Positions 12,059-20,551 of a stretch of DNA of 64,000 nt are shown piece after piece. Positions within the stretch are counted from its first letter, which is position 1. Each line of letters begins with the position of its first letter. Source of the stretch: Pseudomonas sp. 5P_3.1_Bac2. GTDB lineage: Bacteria; Pseudomonadota; Gammaproteobacteria; Pseudomonadales; Pseudomonadaceae. The notes under the pieces were generated by a model that was given only the letters and a program-made list of their open reading frames with translations, made no database searches and had not been told where the DNA came from. The position numbers and the translations under genes are program-made. The stretch lies in assembly GCF_025465995.1 (NCBI RefSeq), contig NZ_JANLNY010000002.1, forward strand, positions 244,633 through 308,632. Direction: 5' to 3'.

Positions 12059-14563
12059 ATGAATGCTTTCCCGTCTGCTCAGTTAACGGCCCATGGGCCC
12101 GTCAACGCCGCCATTCAACGCCCACCACCGGGGCATATTGGCCGATCCGCCCTGCAACAGCGGTTGCTCGCGGCTGATTGCCGTCTGCGCTTATTAATTG
12201 CCCCAGCCGGGTTTGGTAAGACCGTGCTGCTGGCCGACTGCGCCCGTCATGCCCCGGCGGGCTGCAATGTGCTGTGGCTGAACGGCGCCGGTTTAACGCG
12301 CGAGCAACTGGCCCAGCAATTAGCCGGCGCATTGGGCTATGTCAGCACTGACGCGGATCAGCTGCTGGCGCAAGTGGCGCAAGAAACGCGGCGCTGGTGG
12401 ATCTTCCTCAATGACTATCCGGCCCAGCCGAATCAGGCCGTGGATCACTATTTGGAGCAGTTGCTGAGCCACAGCAGCGATGCGCTGGGTTGGTGGCTGG
12501 GCAGTCGGCGGCGGCCGCTGTGCAACCTGTCGCGCTTGTTGCTAGAGGGTGATTTGCTCGAGATGGGGGCCAGTGACTTGGCCTTTATTGAGGCGGAAGT
12601 GGGGCTCTGGCTGGCGCAGTTACAGACCGCGAACCCAGCCTGGGCCAGCCGCTTGTATCAGCAAACTCAGGGCTGGCCCGCCGCGTTGCGGCTTAAGTGG
12701 CTGGCGGCGCAGAGCGAGGGCGTAGAGGCTGAGCATGAGCACCTGCTGCTGGAGTATGTCGAGCGTGAGGTGTTGCATAACCTGCCGCAGGAGCTGCGCT
12801 CTGTGCTGTGTCAGCTGGCGCAGTTAACGCAATTTAATCCGCTTTTGTGTGAGCACTTATTCGGTGTCGGTGAGGGCGCGCAGTGGCTGCGCGAATTGCT
12901 CGAGCGCGGCGTCTTTATCCAAGAAATAGACGGCAGCAAAGGCTGGTTGCAGCTGTTTAGACCGCTGGCCACGTTGCTCCAGCAGCACCACAAAACCAGC
13001 AGCACCTTGCATGTGTACGCCAGCCAATGGTTTGCCAGCCAGGGTGATCTGCGCAATGCCTTGGAACATGCGCTATTGGCCGGTCAGCCGGAAGTGGCCG
13101 GCAGTTTCCTCGAACGTTTTACCGAAGCGCAGGTGCTGGAAGGGCAGAGCCTGCCGCTGATTTTGCGCTGGCGCAGTGAGCTGCCGCAGAGCTTGCTGTA
13201 CAGCACGCCGCGCTTGATTCTGCAAAGTGCCTGGGTGCTGTTGCTGCTGGGGCGATTGGATGAAGCGCAGCAGTGCATTGATCAACTGGCGCGCTTCCAG
13301 CCACGTAGCGATGCGCCCCGCACCCGCGAGCTGTTCGCCCACTGGCAGGCGGTGCAGGGCATCATCGCCTTTGGCCGGGTGTGCGCTGCCGACACCCGCA
13401 GCCACCTGCTCGAAGCGCTGCAAAATCTACCGCCGAGCGCTTGGGCGCAAGCGCTGATGTGCCGCTCGGTCTTAACCCTGGTGGCCATTGGCGAGGGCAA
13501 TCTGGAGCAGGCGCAAAAGCTCAGCTACGAAGCCCTGCGCCAAGCCCGCGGGTATAGCAATGCGGTGTTTGAGGCCCTGCTGGAGCTGGATCACGCCTTG
13601 TTATTGGAATGCCGGGGCGAATTTGCGCGGGCCGAAGCACTGCTGCTGCGGGTGCTCGATAGCAGTTCTGGAGCGCTGGCGAACATACCGGCATTGGCCC
13701 GGGTGCAACTGCGTTTAGGCCGTTTGCAGTTGCGCCAGGGGCGCTGTGCCGAAGCCGCAGAGCAACTGCGCATTGGTCTGGCGGGCGCCCTGAGTTTTGG
13801 TGATCCGATGGCCTTCCACGGTTATTTGGGGCAGGCCGAGCTGGCCATGGTCCAGGGCGATATCGGCGCGGCCTTTGCCTGCTTGGCTGAGGCCGAGCGT
13901 CTGATGCAGCGCCAGCACGTGTGCGAGCCGCTGTACCGTGGCACCTTGTTGTTGGCCAGCAGCCATCTGTGGATCAGTCAGGGCCATTATGCGCGGGCGC
14001 GCGAAGCCGCGACGCGGGTGCTGAGCTACAAGCAAAAGGTCAAAGCGATCCTGCCGACACCGAATTTCCCTGAGCTGATTCCGCGCCTGGAGATGCTCTT
14101 GCTGCAGCTCGATTTGCTGCAGGGCGTGGACGTGCGCGAGGGTGTGCAGCAGCTGTTAAACCAAGTGCTCAGTCAGGGGCGCCAGGCCTTAGCCTGCGAG
14201 CTGTGGTTATTGCTGGGGAGGGCATGCGCGGCTCAAGGTGACAGCCATAACGCCGAGCAAGCCCAGGCGACTGGCGAGGCTCTGCGCGAGCGCCTGGGTT
14301 ATGTCTGTTTATGGTTTAGCTTGGGTGGCGTAGAGCCGGCTGAGCATAGTCAGACGCCGGGGACTGATGAGCATGGCCTCAGCGGGCGTGAGCTGGCGGT
14401 GCTGCGCTTGATCGCCCAGGGTCTGTCCAATCAGGAGGTCGCCGAGCAACTGTTTATTTCCCTGCACACGGTAAAAACCCATGCGCGGCGCATTAACGGC
14501 AAGTTGGGCGTGGCCCGGCGCACGCAGGCCGTGGCCAAGGCCAAGGAATTAGGCGTGTTGTAG
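12059..14563 (+). CDS. LuxR-family transcriptional regulator, large ATP-binding (MalT/LAL-like)
   Basis: 834-residue regulator of the MalT/LAL type. An N-terminal STAND-type ATPase carries a P-loop at residues 48-55 (APAGFGKT). The long central part is rich in Leu/Ala/Gln helical repeats resembling TPRs. The last about 60 residues form a LuxR-type helix-turn-helix (GLSGRELAVLRLIAQGLSN, then SLHTVKTHARRI). The ATG at 12059 gives MNAFPSAQL; a further upstream GTG is in frame but lacks support. Proteins of this class sense small inducers through the central repeats. Its position behind the DUF1302/DUF1329 pair, as in related Pseudomonas clusters, suggests it controls that operon; the ligand is unknown. 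It converges with the SirB1-like gene, with one base between stops. Confidence 0.85.
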   Translation: MNAFPSAQLTAHGPVNAAIQRPPPGHIGRSALQQRLLAADCRLRLLIAPAGFGKTVLLADCARHAPAGCNVLWLNGAGLTREQLAQQLAGALGYVSTDADQLLAQVAQETRRWWIFLNDYPAQPNQAVDHYLEQLLSHSSDALGWWLGSRRRPLCNLSRLLLEGDLLEMGASDLAFIEAEVGLWLAQLQTANPAWASRLYQQTQGWPAALRLKWLAAQSEGVEAEHEHLLLEYVEREVLHNLPQELRSVLCQLAQLTQFNPLLCEHLFGVGEGAQWLRELLERGVFIQEIDGSKGWLQLFRPLATLLQQHHKTSSTLHVYASQWFASQGDLRNALEHALLAGQPEVAGSFLERFTEAQVLEGQSLPLILRWRSELPQSLLYSTPRLILQSAWVLLLLGRLDEAQQCIDQLARFQPRSDAPRTRELFAHWQAVQGIIAFGRVCAADTRSHLLEALQNLPPSAWAQALMCRSVLTLVAIGEGNLEQAQKLSYEALRQARGYSNAVFEALLELDHALLLECRGEFARAEALLLRVLDSSSGALANIPALARVQLRLGRLQLRQGRCAEAAEQLRIGLAGALSFGDPMAFHGYLGQAELAMVQGDIGAAFACLAEAERLMQRQHVCEPLYRGTLLLASSHLWISQGHYARAREAATRVLSYKQKVKAILPTPNFPELIPRLEMLLLQLDLLQGVDVREGVQQLLNQVLSQGRQALACELWLLLGRACAAQGDSHNAEQAQATGEALRERLGYVCLWFSLGGVEPAEHSQTPGTDEHGLSGRELAVLRLIAQGLSNQEVAEQLFISLHTVKTHARRINGKLGVARRTQAVAKAKELGVL

Positions 14564-14564
14564 C

Positions 14565-15368
14565 TCAGTGCAACGGCACATGTTGTTCCAACTGGCGCAG
14601 GCGCTGGCTCAGTTGCAGGCTTTGCGCCGGGTCATCGCATAGCAGCAGGGCATGTTGCAGATCAAAACGCGAGCCTTGCGGGCAATCGAGTAGCTCATAG
14701 ATATCCGCCCGCGCCAGATGATCGGCCGTATTCGGCGGGCCGAGTTGCAGCACGCGCTCTGCGTCGAGCAGCGCCGCCAGCGGGTTATCGGCGTGCAGAT
14801 GCAGTTGCCGCAGGTTGCGCGATAGCCGCTGCAGCATGCTATGGGCATCGCAGCTGAGCAGATGGCTGGCGCTTAACTCGGCGTCGCTACCCAGTTGTCG
14901 CTGCAGCAGCTCACGGCATTCGCGGGTGTATAAGCGGCGGCCGCTGCACGGGTCGAGCAAGTGGTCGGCACCGGGCACGCGCAGCAAAAAATGTCCGGGA
15001 AAAGCTACGCCCTGCAGGGGAATGCCCAAGCCCTTAGCGGCTTCCAGGGCGATCAAGGCGAGCGATAATGGCTGCCCACGGCGGCGTCTGAGCACCTCAT
15101 GCAGCAGGGCGACCTGCGGGCGCATCGGCCACTCATCTTCTTCATGAAAATCCAGCTCACTCAAGCGCCGCAGCAGCGGCTGCGCCAGTTCGTGGGCAGG
15201 CAGGATGGGCAGGCCATGGCTGATTTGCTGCTGCAAATGCCGGAAGTGGCTAAGCCACTGCTCAGGCTCAAGCCCGGGATGATGTTCCGCCGCGACCCAC
15301 AGCGCTGCCTCAAGCAGTGCCGGTGGTTGTTGCTGTACACAAGCCAAACAAGCCGCGCGTGGATTCAT
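14565..15368 (-). CDS. SirB1 family protein (transglutaminase-like plus TPR)
   Basis: 267-residue protein of the SirB1 family. The N-terminal about 160 residues form a transglutaminase-like domain (QPLSLALIALEAAKGLGI, then FPGHFLLRVPG); the C-terminal part is a short TPR-like helical region around the ADNPLAALLDAERVLQ segment. The start at 15368 (MNPRAACLACVQQ) has GGGAG 6 nt upstream; a longer in-frame start at 15437 does not. The canonical catalytic Cys-His-Asp is not evident in the GQPLSLALI region, so an enzymatic role should not be assumed. Members are widespread in gammaproteobacteria and poorly characterised. It is transcribed alone. Confidence 0.75.
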   Translation of the reverse strand: MNPRAACLACVQQQPPALLEAALWVAAEHHPGLEPEQWLSHFRHLQQQISHGLPILPAHELAQPLLRRLSELDFHEEDEWPMRPQVALLHEVLRRRRGQPLSLALIALEAAKGLGIPLQGVAFPGHFLLRVPGADHLLDPCSGRRLYTRECRELLQRQLGSDAELSASHLLSCDAHSMLQRLSRNLRQLHLHADNPLAALLDAERVLQLGPPNTADHLARADIYELLDCPQGSRFDLQHALLLCDDPAQSLQLSQRLRQLEQHVPLH

Positions 15369-15544
15369 GGCGATCTCCCGGTGACTCAAGCTTTTTAACC
15401 AAGCCGGGGGATGGCGTCCAGTATTTAGTCGGCCCAAGCATCTAACTGGCGCCAGCTTAGTCTTGCACTTGAGGGGGGAGTAGGCGTGAGTGATGCGGCT
15501 AAGCCCTGTCGGCTAGGGCTTAGCTGTACAGTGCTGTGGTGCTC

Positions 15545-15805
15545 TTACTCTTCGCTAGGGTTACCCAGCTCGCTCAAAGCATCCGGTTGATTTTTAAAGG
15601 CTTTGGCAAATACGTCGCGGTTCTTCGCCATGTAAATACCCAGCTCTTCACCTTGCTCTTCGCTGAGCGAAGGCACGGCTTTTTGCAGCACGTCTGTGAG
15701 CAGTTCGGCCAGTTCGAGCATCTTGTCATGACGGTCGGCTTCGGCTTTATCCATAAATAAACGCTCCAAATCCCGGCTGCTGCGATACACCACTTCGACG
15801 GCCAT
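15545..15805 (-). CDS. yebG: YebG family SOS-inducible protein
   Basis: 86-residue homologue of Escherichia coli YebG, a small DNA-damage-inducible protein of unknown biochemical role. It opens MAVEVVYRSSRDLE and keeps the family pattern of acidic helices (KAEADRHDKMLELAELL, then EEQGEELGIYMAKNRDVF). AGGTGA precedes the ATG at 15805. A LexA box with perfect CTG-N10-CAG ends lies 37 nt upstream of the start, which supports both the identification and SOS control. Confidence 0.85.
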   Translation of the reverse strand: MAVEVVYRSSRDLERLFMDKAEADRHDKMLELAELLTDVLQKAVPSLSEEQGEELGIYMAKNRDVFAKAFKNQPDALSELGNPSEE

Positions 15806-15841
15806 TCATCACCTCTACGCCTTCACACTAATGGGTTTATG

Positions 15842-15857
15842 CTGGTTTTTTATACAG
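15842..15857 (-). promoter_or_regulatory. LexA (SOS) box upstream of yebG
   Basis: CTGGTTTTTTATACAG: conserved CTG and CAG ends with a 10-nt AT-rich core, matching the gammaproteobacterial LexA operator. It lies 37-52 nt ahead of the yebG ATG. The rest of the gene-free stretch 15806-16226 holds a possible Pho box (15997) and the psiE leader; nothing else is seen. Confidence 0.75.
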
Positions 15858-15996
15858 TGATGGCGAGCATAGATCACTTGCCAGGATTTGAACAGTCACA
15901 ATTGCGCGCCTGCCATAACCCTAGCTCAGCTTCGGGGCTCTGGAGCGCAAGACTGGGGCGCGGCGAGATGCCGCAAGCCTCATTAAACATGGCGTA

Positions 15997-16014
15997 ATGT
16001 CATTAGACTGTATG
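15997..16014 (+). promoter_or_regulatory. Weak candidate PhoB box upstream of psiE
   Basis: ATGTCAT-TAGA-CTGTATG resembles the paired 7-mers of the Pho box (CTGTCAT-N4-CTGTCAT): 6 of 7 in the first repeat, only 4 of 7 in the second. It lies about 210 bp before psiE, rather far. Reported because psiE is phosphate-starvation inducible in E. coli; the match alone is poor. Confidence 0.25.
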
Positions 16015-16226
16015 CACAATCGTCATAGGACACTGGCCTGTTCGTTGCTTGTGCAGTTTGAAGTTTGTGCCAGGTTGCTGGCAAGACGGCGGATGGGCCT
16101 GGGTCGCGGCTGCTCTGTGGGGGGCATGCACTAAGACGGGGCTTGGGGGGCGTCGAGGCTTCGTTCGCTACGTTCTACCGGCGCCAAGGCCCGGCAATAA
16201 TTGTTTTTGAATCGAGGTAACAGAGC

Positions 16227-16697
16227 ATGAAGTGGGCAGATACCAGCCGCAAGCGTATGCATGACAGCGCGAACTCGATGGGTAACCTGATGGTTGAGGG
16301 TTTCCACTATTTGGGTTTGTTTGCCATTGGCGCGGCGACAGCTTGGGCTTCGGTCATGGCTTTTATGGGCATGATCGAGAAGGGCCAGGCGAGTATTGAT
16401 GACATCCTGCTGCTCTTTATTTACCTAGAGCTGGGCGCGATGGTGGGGATTTATTTTAAAACTAACCATTTGCCGATCCGCTTTCTGCTCTATATCGCCA
16501 TCACGGCGTTAACCCGTTATTTGATCGGCGATGTGTCGCATCACAATGCCCCCAGCATCGGCATGCTGTATTTGTGTGGTGGCATATTCCTCTTATCGCT
16601 TTCGGTGTTGGCCGTACGTTTTGCCTCGTACAAATTCCCTTCGACGAAGGCCCTTGATGCATCGGGTGAAGCCGTTGGCGATGAGGTCGATAGATAA
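16227..16697 (+). CDS. psiE: Phosphate-starvation-inducible PsiE family membrane protein
   Basis: 156-residue inner-membrane protein of the PsiE family. Four hydrophobic segments are visible at about residues 26-46, 52-72, 82-100 and 108-130, with the family motif FKTNHLPIRFLLYIAITALT between the second and third. GAGGTAA precedes the ATG by 6 nt. Function is unknown; in E. coli expression rises on phosphate starvation. It stands alone and converges with the SNF2 helicase gene. Confidence 0.85.
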   Translation: MKWADTSRKRMHDSANSMGNLMVEGFHYLGLFAIGAATAWASVMAFMGMIEKGQASIDDILLLFIYLELGAMVGIYFKTNHLPIRFLLYIAITALTRYLIGDVSHHNAPSIGMLYLCGGIFLLSLSVLAVRFASYKFPSTKALDASGEAVGDEVDR

Positions 16698-16742
16698 AGC
16701 TTGGCGCTGGCCCGCGGCTGACGGTTGCTGCGTCAGGCGGGG

Positions 16743-19373
16743 CTAGTCGGCCAGTGGCGCAAACAGCGCCTGCAGGTCTTCTTCGCTGAGTGCCAATTGG
16801 CTTTGGCTGCCGCCGGACAGCACGCCTTTGGCCAGGTTGGCCTTGGCTTGCTGCAATTGTTGGATTTTCTCCTCAACACTGCCGCGGGCGATCAGCTTGT
16901 AGACGAACACCGGTTTGTCCTGACCGATGCGGTAGGCGCGGTCGCTGGCCTGGGCTTCGGCGGCGGGGTTCCACCAGGGGTCGAAGTGGATCACCGTATC
17001 GGCGGCGGTGAGGTTGAGCCCAGCGCCACCGGCTTTGAGGCTGATCAGGAAGATCGGTAACTCGCCGGCCTGGAACTGCGCCACGGGCGTGCGGCGGTCT
17101 TGGGTGCTGCCGGTGAGTTTAGCGTAGTCGATACGGCGTGCCTGTAACTCGGCCTCAATCAACGCCAGCATGCTGGTGAACTGGGAGAACAGCAGGACGC
17201 GGCGGCCCTGGCTGAACATCGATTCGAGCATCTCCATCAGCGCGCTTAACTTGCCGGAGTCGAGCATGTTCAGTTGCGCGTTATCCGGCTCCAGCAGGCG
17301 CAGGTCGCAACAGGCTTGGCGCAGGCGCAACAGGGCTTCGAGGATGACGATCTGGCTGCGGGCCAACCCTTGGCGGGCAATTTCGGCGCGGACTTTCTGG
17401 TCCATGGCCAAGCGCAGGGTTTCATAGCGATCGCGCTGGGCGGCGGTGAGTTCGACCCAGTGGGTGATCTCGGTTTTTGGCGGCAATTCAGTGGCCACCT
17501 GCTCCTTGGTGCGGCGCAGGATAAACGGCTTAAGGCGGCCATTGAGGTGGGCCAGACGCTGCTCGTTGGCGTTCTTCTCAATGGGCGTGCGGTAGTCGCG
17601 GTTAAAACTTTTGCTGTCGCCGAGCCAGCCGGGCATCAGGAAGTTAAACAGCGACCACAGCTCGCCCAGGTTATTTTCCAGCGGCGTTCCCGTCAGGCAC
17701 AGGCGCTGATCAGCCAGCAACTGACCGGCGGCGGAGGCGGCCTTGCTGCGCGGGTTTTTGATGTTTTGCGCTTCATCCAAAATCAGCAAGCGATAGCGAT
17801 GGGCGCCTAGGGCTTTAAGGTCGCGCGGCAGCAACGCATAGGTGGTGAGGATGATGTGCTGCTCAGGGATCAGCTTAAACAGGCTGCGGCGTTTCGGCCC
17901 GTGCAGGGCCAGCACTTTGAGCTGCGGGGTAAAGCGTGCGGCTTCGTCCTGCCAGTTGGGAATCAAGCTGGTCGGCATCACGATCAGCGCGGGTCGATCC
18001 AAGCGCCCGGCGTTGTATTCACAGAGGATATGACCGAGGGTCTGCAGGGTCTTGCCCAGGCCCATGTCATCGGCCAGCAGACCGCCGACTTTGAGTTGCG
18101 CCAGACCCTGCATCCAGGCCAAACCTTGTTGCTGATAGGTGCGCAGTTGTGCCTGCAAACCTTGCGGTGGCGGCAGGCTGGCGCCATCCAGTTCTTGCAG
18201 TTTTTGCGCGAACTCACGCAGCTGCGCGCCGCCTTGCCAGTGCAGGGCTGGGCCTTGTTGCAGTTGCGTCAGTTGGCTGGCGTCGAGGCGCGACAGGCGC
18301 AGGCGCTGAGTGGTTTCGCCGGACTCGCGGACAAACAGATCACCCAAAGTGGCCAGTAGCGGTTTGAGTCGGGCCAGGGGCAGGGCCACGCGCTTTTGGC
18401 TGTGCGGCAGGTTGACCAGCAGCAGTTCATCGTCCTGGCGTTTGCTTAACGCTTCGCCATTGAGCAGCCACGGTGTGCGGCGGATTGCTTGCAGCAGAAT
18501 TGGCAGCAGGCTGATGCGTTGGCCTTCGACCTCAATCCCCAACTCCAGATCAAACCAGCTTTGCTCGGGGTCTTCCTCAACCTCGGCGTACCAGTCATCG
18601 ACTTGCGCCAGGTTGTATTGGAAGTCCGGCTGCATATGGATCTGCCAGCCTTCCTCGCGCAGCTTGGGCAAGTGCTCGCGGATAAAGCTCAGCCACGAGG
18701 CTTCGCCGTGATGTTCATACGCTTCACCCGCGCTTTCCGGCAGCGCATCGCTTTGCCGCAGGGCCACTTGCAACCCGGTTTGCTCTAGGCGTTTACGCAA
18801 CTGCGTTTCGGCGCTGAGGTCGCGGACGATGCGCAGGTAGCCGGCGCCTTGGCGAATGACTAAGTCCTTGCCCTGTTTGCCACTGGCGTAGTGACCTTGG
18901 TAGTCGAAAGCCAGCGCCGCGCGGTGTTGGGTTTGCTCCTGCATGCGGCCTTTGCGGGCATCAAAGTGGACGCGGACCAAGCTGCCCAGACTCAGCACCG
19001 GGCTGGGCTTGAGGTGTTCCAGGCGTTCTTCGGGCGGGGTATTGGGTTCGCTGATCAGCGTCGACATATCCACGCCTTGCTCCTGTTGCGCTTGCAGGGT
19101 CAGCAGAGCGCTGGCCACGTGTTTGCAGTTAAATCCGACCGGGCAACTGCAATTGCCGGTTACGCCCCAGCCACGGCCATAGGGATGCAGGGTGATGCGT
19201 TGTTGGTAGGCGCTGCGCTCATTGCCTCGGCAGGTGGCAAGCAAGGTGGTGTCGCGCAGGCTGAGCAAACGGCTGCGTGCTTGGGTGGCATAGCCCTGGC
19301 CCCGGGTAAAATCACCATCACCAAATTCGCCGCGCCAATCTTCCTGACGCAGTTGCCGGATATCGAGCGCCAT
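16743..19373 (-). CDS. SWIM zinc-finger / SNF2-family ATP-dependent helicase
   Basis: 876-residue Swi2/Snf2-type translocase. An N-terminal SWIM finger is visible (CSC at 75-77 and CKH at 83-85). The helicase core has Walker A GLGKT in LADDMGLGKTLQTL, a DEAQ Walker B (LILDEAQNIKN), the LTGTPLENNL motif III region, and a C-terminal helicase domain with LLFSQFTSML and QASDRAYRIGQDKPV. These proteins remodel nucleic acid-protein complexes; the bacterial SWIM-SNF2 group is related to RapA but not equivalent. I start at the ATG at 19373 (MALDIRQLRQEDWRGEFG) because the upstream residues look non-coding, though no strong ribosome site is seen. No methylase or nuclease partner adjoins it, so it is probably a housekeeping helicase rather than a defence component. 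Confidence 0.88.
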   Translation of the reverse strand: MALDIRQLRQEDWRGEFGDGDFTRGQGYATQARSRLLSLRDTTLLATCRGNERSAYQQRITLHPYGRGWGVTGNCSCPVGFNCKHVASALLTLQAQQEQGVDMSTLISEPNTPPEERLEHLKPSPVLSLGSLVRVHFDARKGRMQEQTQHRAALAFDYQGHYASGKQGKDLVIRQGAGYLRIVRDLSAETQLRKRLEQTGLQVALRQSDALPESAGEAYEHHGEASWLSFIREHLPKLREEGWQIHMQPDFQYNLAQVDDWYAEVEEDPEQSWFDLELGIEVEGQRISLLPILLQAIRRTPWLLNGEALSKRQDDELLLVNLPHSQKRVALPLARLKPLLATLGDLFVRESGETTQRLRLSRLDASQLTQLQQGPALHWQGGAQLREFAQKLQELDGASLPPPQGLQAQLRTYQQQGLAWMQGLAQLKVGGLLADDMGLGKTLQTLGHILCEYNAGRLDRPALIVMPTSLIPNWQDEAARFTPQLKVLALHGPKRRSLFKLIPEQHIILTTYALLPRDLKALGAHRYRLLILDEAQNIKNPRSKAASAAGQLLADQRLCLTGTPLENNLGELWSLFNFLMPGWLGDSKSFNRDYRTPIEKNANEQRLAHLNGRLKPFILRRTKEQVATELPPKTEITHWVELTAAQRDRYETLRLAMDQKVRAEIARQGLARSQIVILEALLRLRQACCDLRLLEPDNAQLNMLDSGKLSALMEMLESMFSQGRRVLLFSQFTSMLALIEAELQARRIDYAKLTGSTQDRRTPVAQFQAGELPIFLISLKAGGAGLNLTAADTVIHFDPWWNPAAEAQASDRAYRIGQDKPVFVYKLIARGSVEEKIQQLQQAKANLAKGVLSGGSQSQLALSEEDLQALFAPLAD

Positions 19374-19527
19374 CAGTGGCACCGAAAAAGTAAAAGCATG
19401 AAATCTGCCATAAAGCGCTTTTCTGAAACACAGCCGGTGATTCTTGCATAGGCAGGCGGGGATTTGCAGGATATCGGCCGACCGCACAGCGGGCAGTGGC
19501 GAATTTTTTCTTAATACCAGCCTAGGT

Positions 19528-20415
19528 TCAGCTACGTTGCCCTAAACCCATGGCATTACGATATTGCCCAGGCGTGGCGGCGAACGCCTGACGAAAACGC
19601 TGGTGCAAATGACTGCTGCTGGCAAAGCCACAGTCCAATGCCACTTGCGCAATGCTTAGGTGTGGCTGGGCCAACAGTTGCCGCGCCTTGGCCAGGCGCC
19701 GCGCTAACACATAGCGATGCGGTGGCAGGCCGCAACTGCGTTGGAACATCCGCGCGAAGTGATAGGGCGAGAGGGCGCAGAGCTGAGCGAGGTCATCGAG
19801 ACTTAGGGGGCTGTCGAGATGCGCGTCGATATATTCCTGCACACGACGGCGTTGGTGGGCGGCCAAGCCGCCGCGCAACTGCAGGCAAGCTTTGCGCCGG
19901 TTGTGTTGCAACAGGCTGTGGCACAACAGCTCATGGCTCAGGCTGGTCAGCAGCAGGCGTTGGCTGGGCTCTTGCCAATCCAGTTGGCTAAGCAGGCGAA
20001 AGCGCTGGGCCTGCTGCGGATCATCAATAAAGATGCCTTCGTGCAGATCAAATTCGCGCAGGTCGCGATCCAGTAACTGCACCCCGGTCAGAGCCAGTTG
20101 TGCTGGGCTGACATAGAGGTGGATCAGGCGCAGCGAATTTCCAATCACCCAGCTTGACTGATGGCCAGCCGGTAAGACGCAGAGCTTATTGGGGGCGCCG
20201 GTTTGCTGCGGCTGGTCACGGCGAAAGGTGTCCCTGCCGCCCTCGAGGTAGCAACTGAGGGTGTGGTGAGTCGGGCTTAAGTAGTCACGATGATCGTGGT
20301 GATTGTTCCAGATCGCCGCTGCCATGCCTTCAGTCAGGCTGGCCGACTGCTCCAGGCGCGCGTTGGCCGAGCCCTGCATGCTCTGAAATACCTGCAACTC
20401 GTTGAACTGCGCCAT
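19528..20415 (-). CDS. AraC family transcriptional regulator
   Basis: 295-residue regulator: an N-terminal cupin-like sensor region (about 1-170) and a C-terminal AraC double helix-turn-helix (about 190-285) with SLDDLAQLCALSPYHFARMF and the LSIAQVALDCGFASSSHLHQ recognition helix region. GGAGGGAG lies just ahead of the ATG at 20415. The target genes are not clear: it stands between a helicase gene and the arsenic genes without sharing an operon. Members of this subgroup often control neighbouring exporters. Confidence 0.85.
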   Translation of the reverse strand: MAQFNELQVFQSMQGSANARLEQSASLTEGMAAAIWNNHHDHRDYLSPTHHTLSCYLEGGRDTFRRDQPQQTGAPNKLCVLPAGHQSSWVIGNSLRLIHLYVSPAQLALTGVQLLDRDLREFDLHEGIFIDDPQQAQRFRLLSQLDWQEPSQRLLLTSLSHELLCHSLLQHNRRKACLQLRGGLAAHQRRRVQEYIDAHLDSPLSLDDLAQLCALSPYHFARMFQRSCGLPPHRYVLARRLAKARQLLAQPHLSIAQVALDCGFASSSHLHQRFRQAFAATPGQYRNAMGLGQRS

Positions 20416-20551
20416 AGCTCCCTCCGTGGGGCCATGCTACGCCAGTCTTGGCGCGGCAGCAGTAGCGCGGTTAAAAAAGCGCAAGATTATGCAATCCACC
20501 CGGCCAGTGCGGGCGGCAATACTCGCCGTTCGCACTGGCAATGCTTCGCGC

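Noticed and set aside
14565..15368. SirB1-like protein as an active transglutaminase
   Set aside because: The catalytic triad is not evident in the transglutaminase-like region, so only family membership is claimed.
16743..19373. SNF2 helicase as part of a DISARM/defence island
   Set aside because: Neighbours are psiE and an AraC regulator; no methylase, nuclease or PLD partner is nearby, and the SWIM-SNF2 layout is common as a stand-alone gene.
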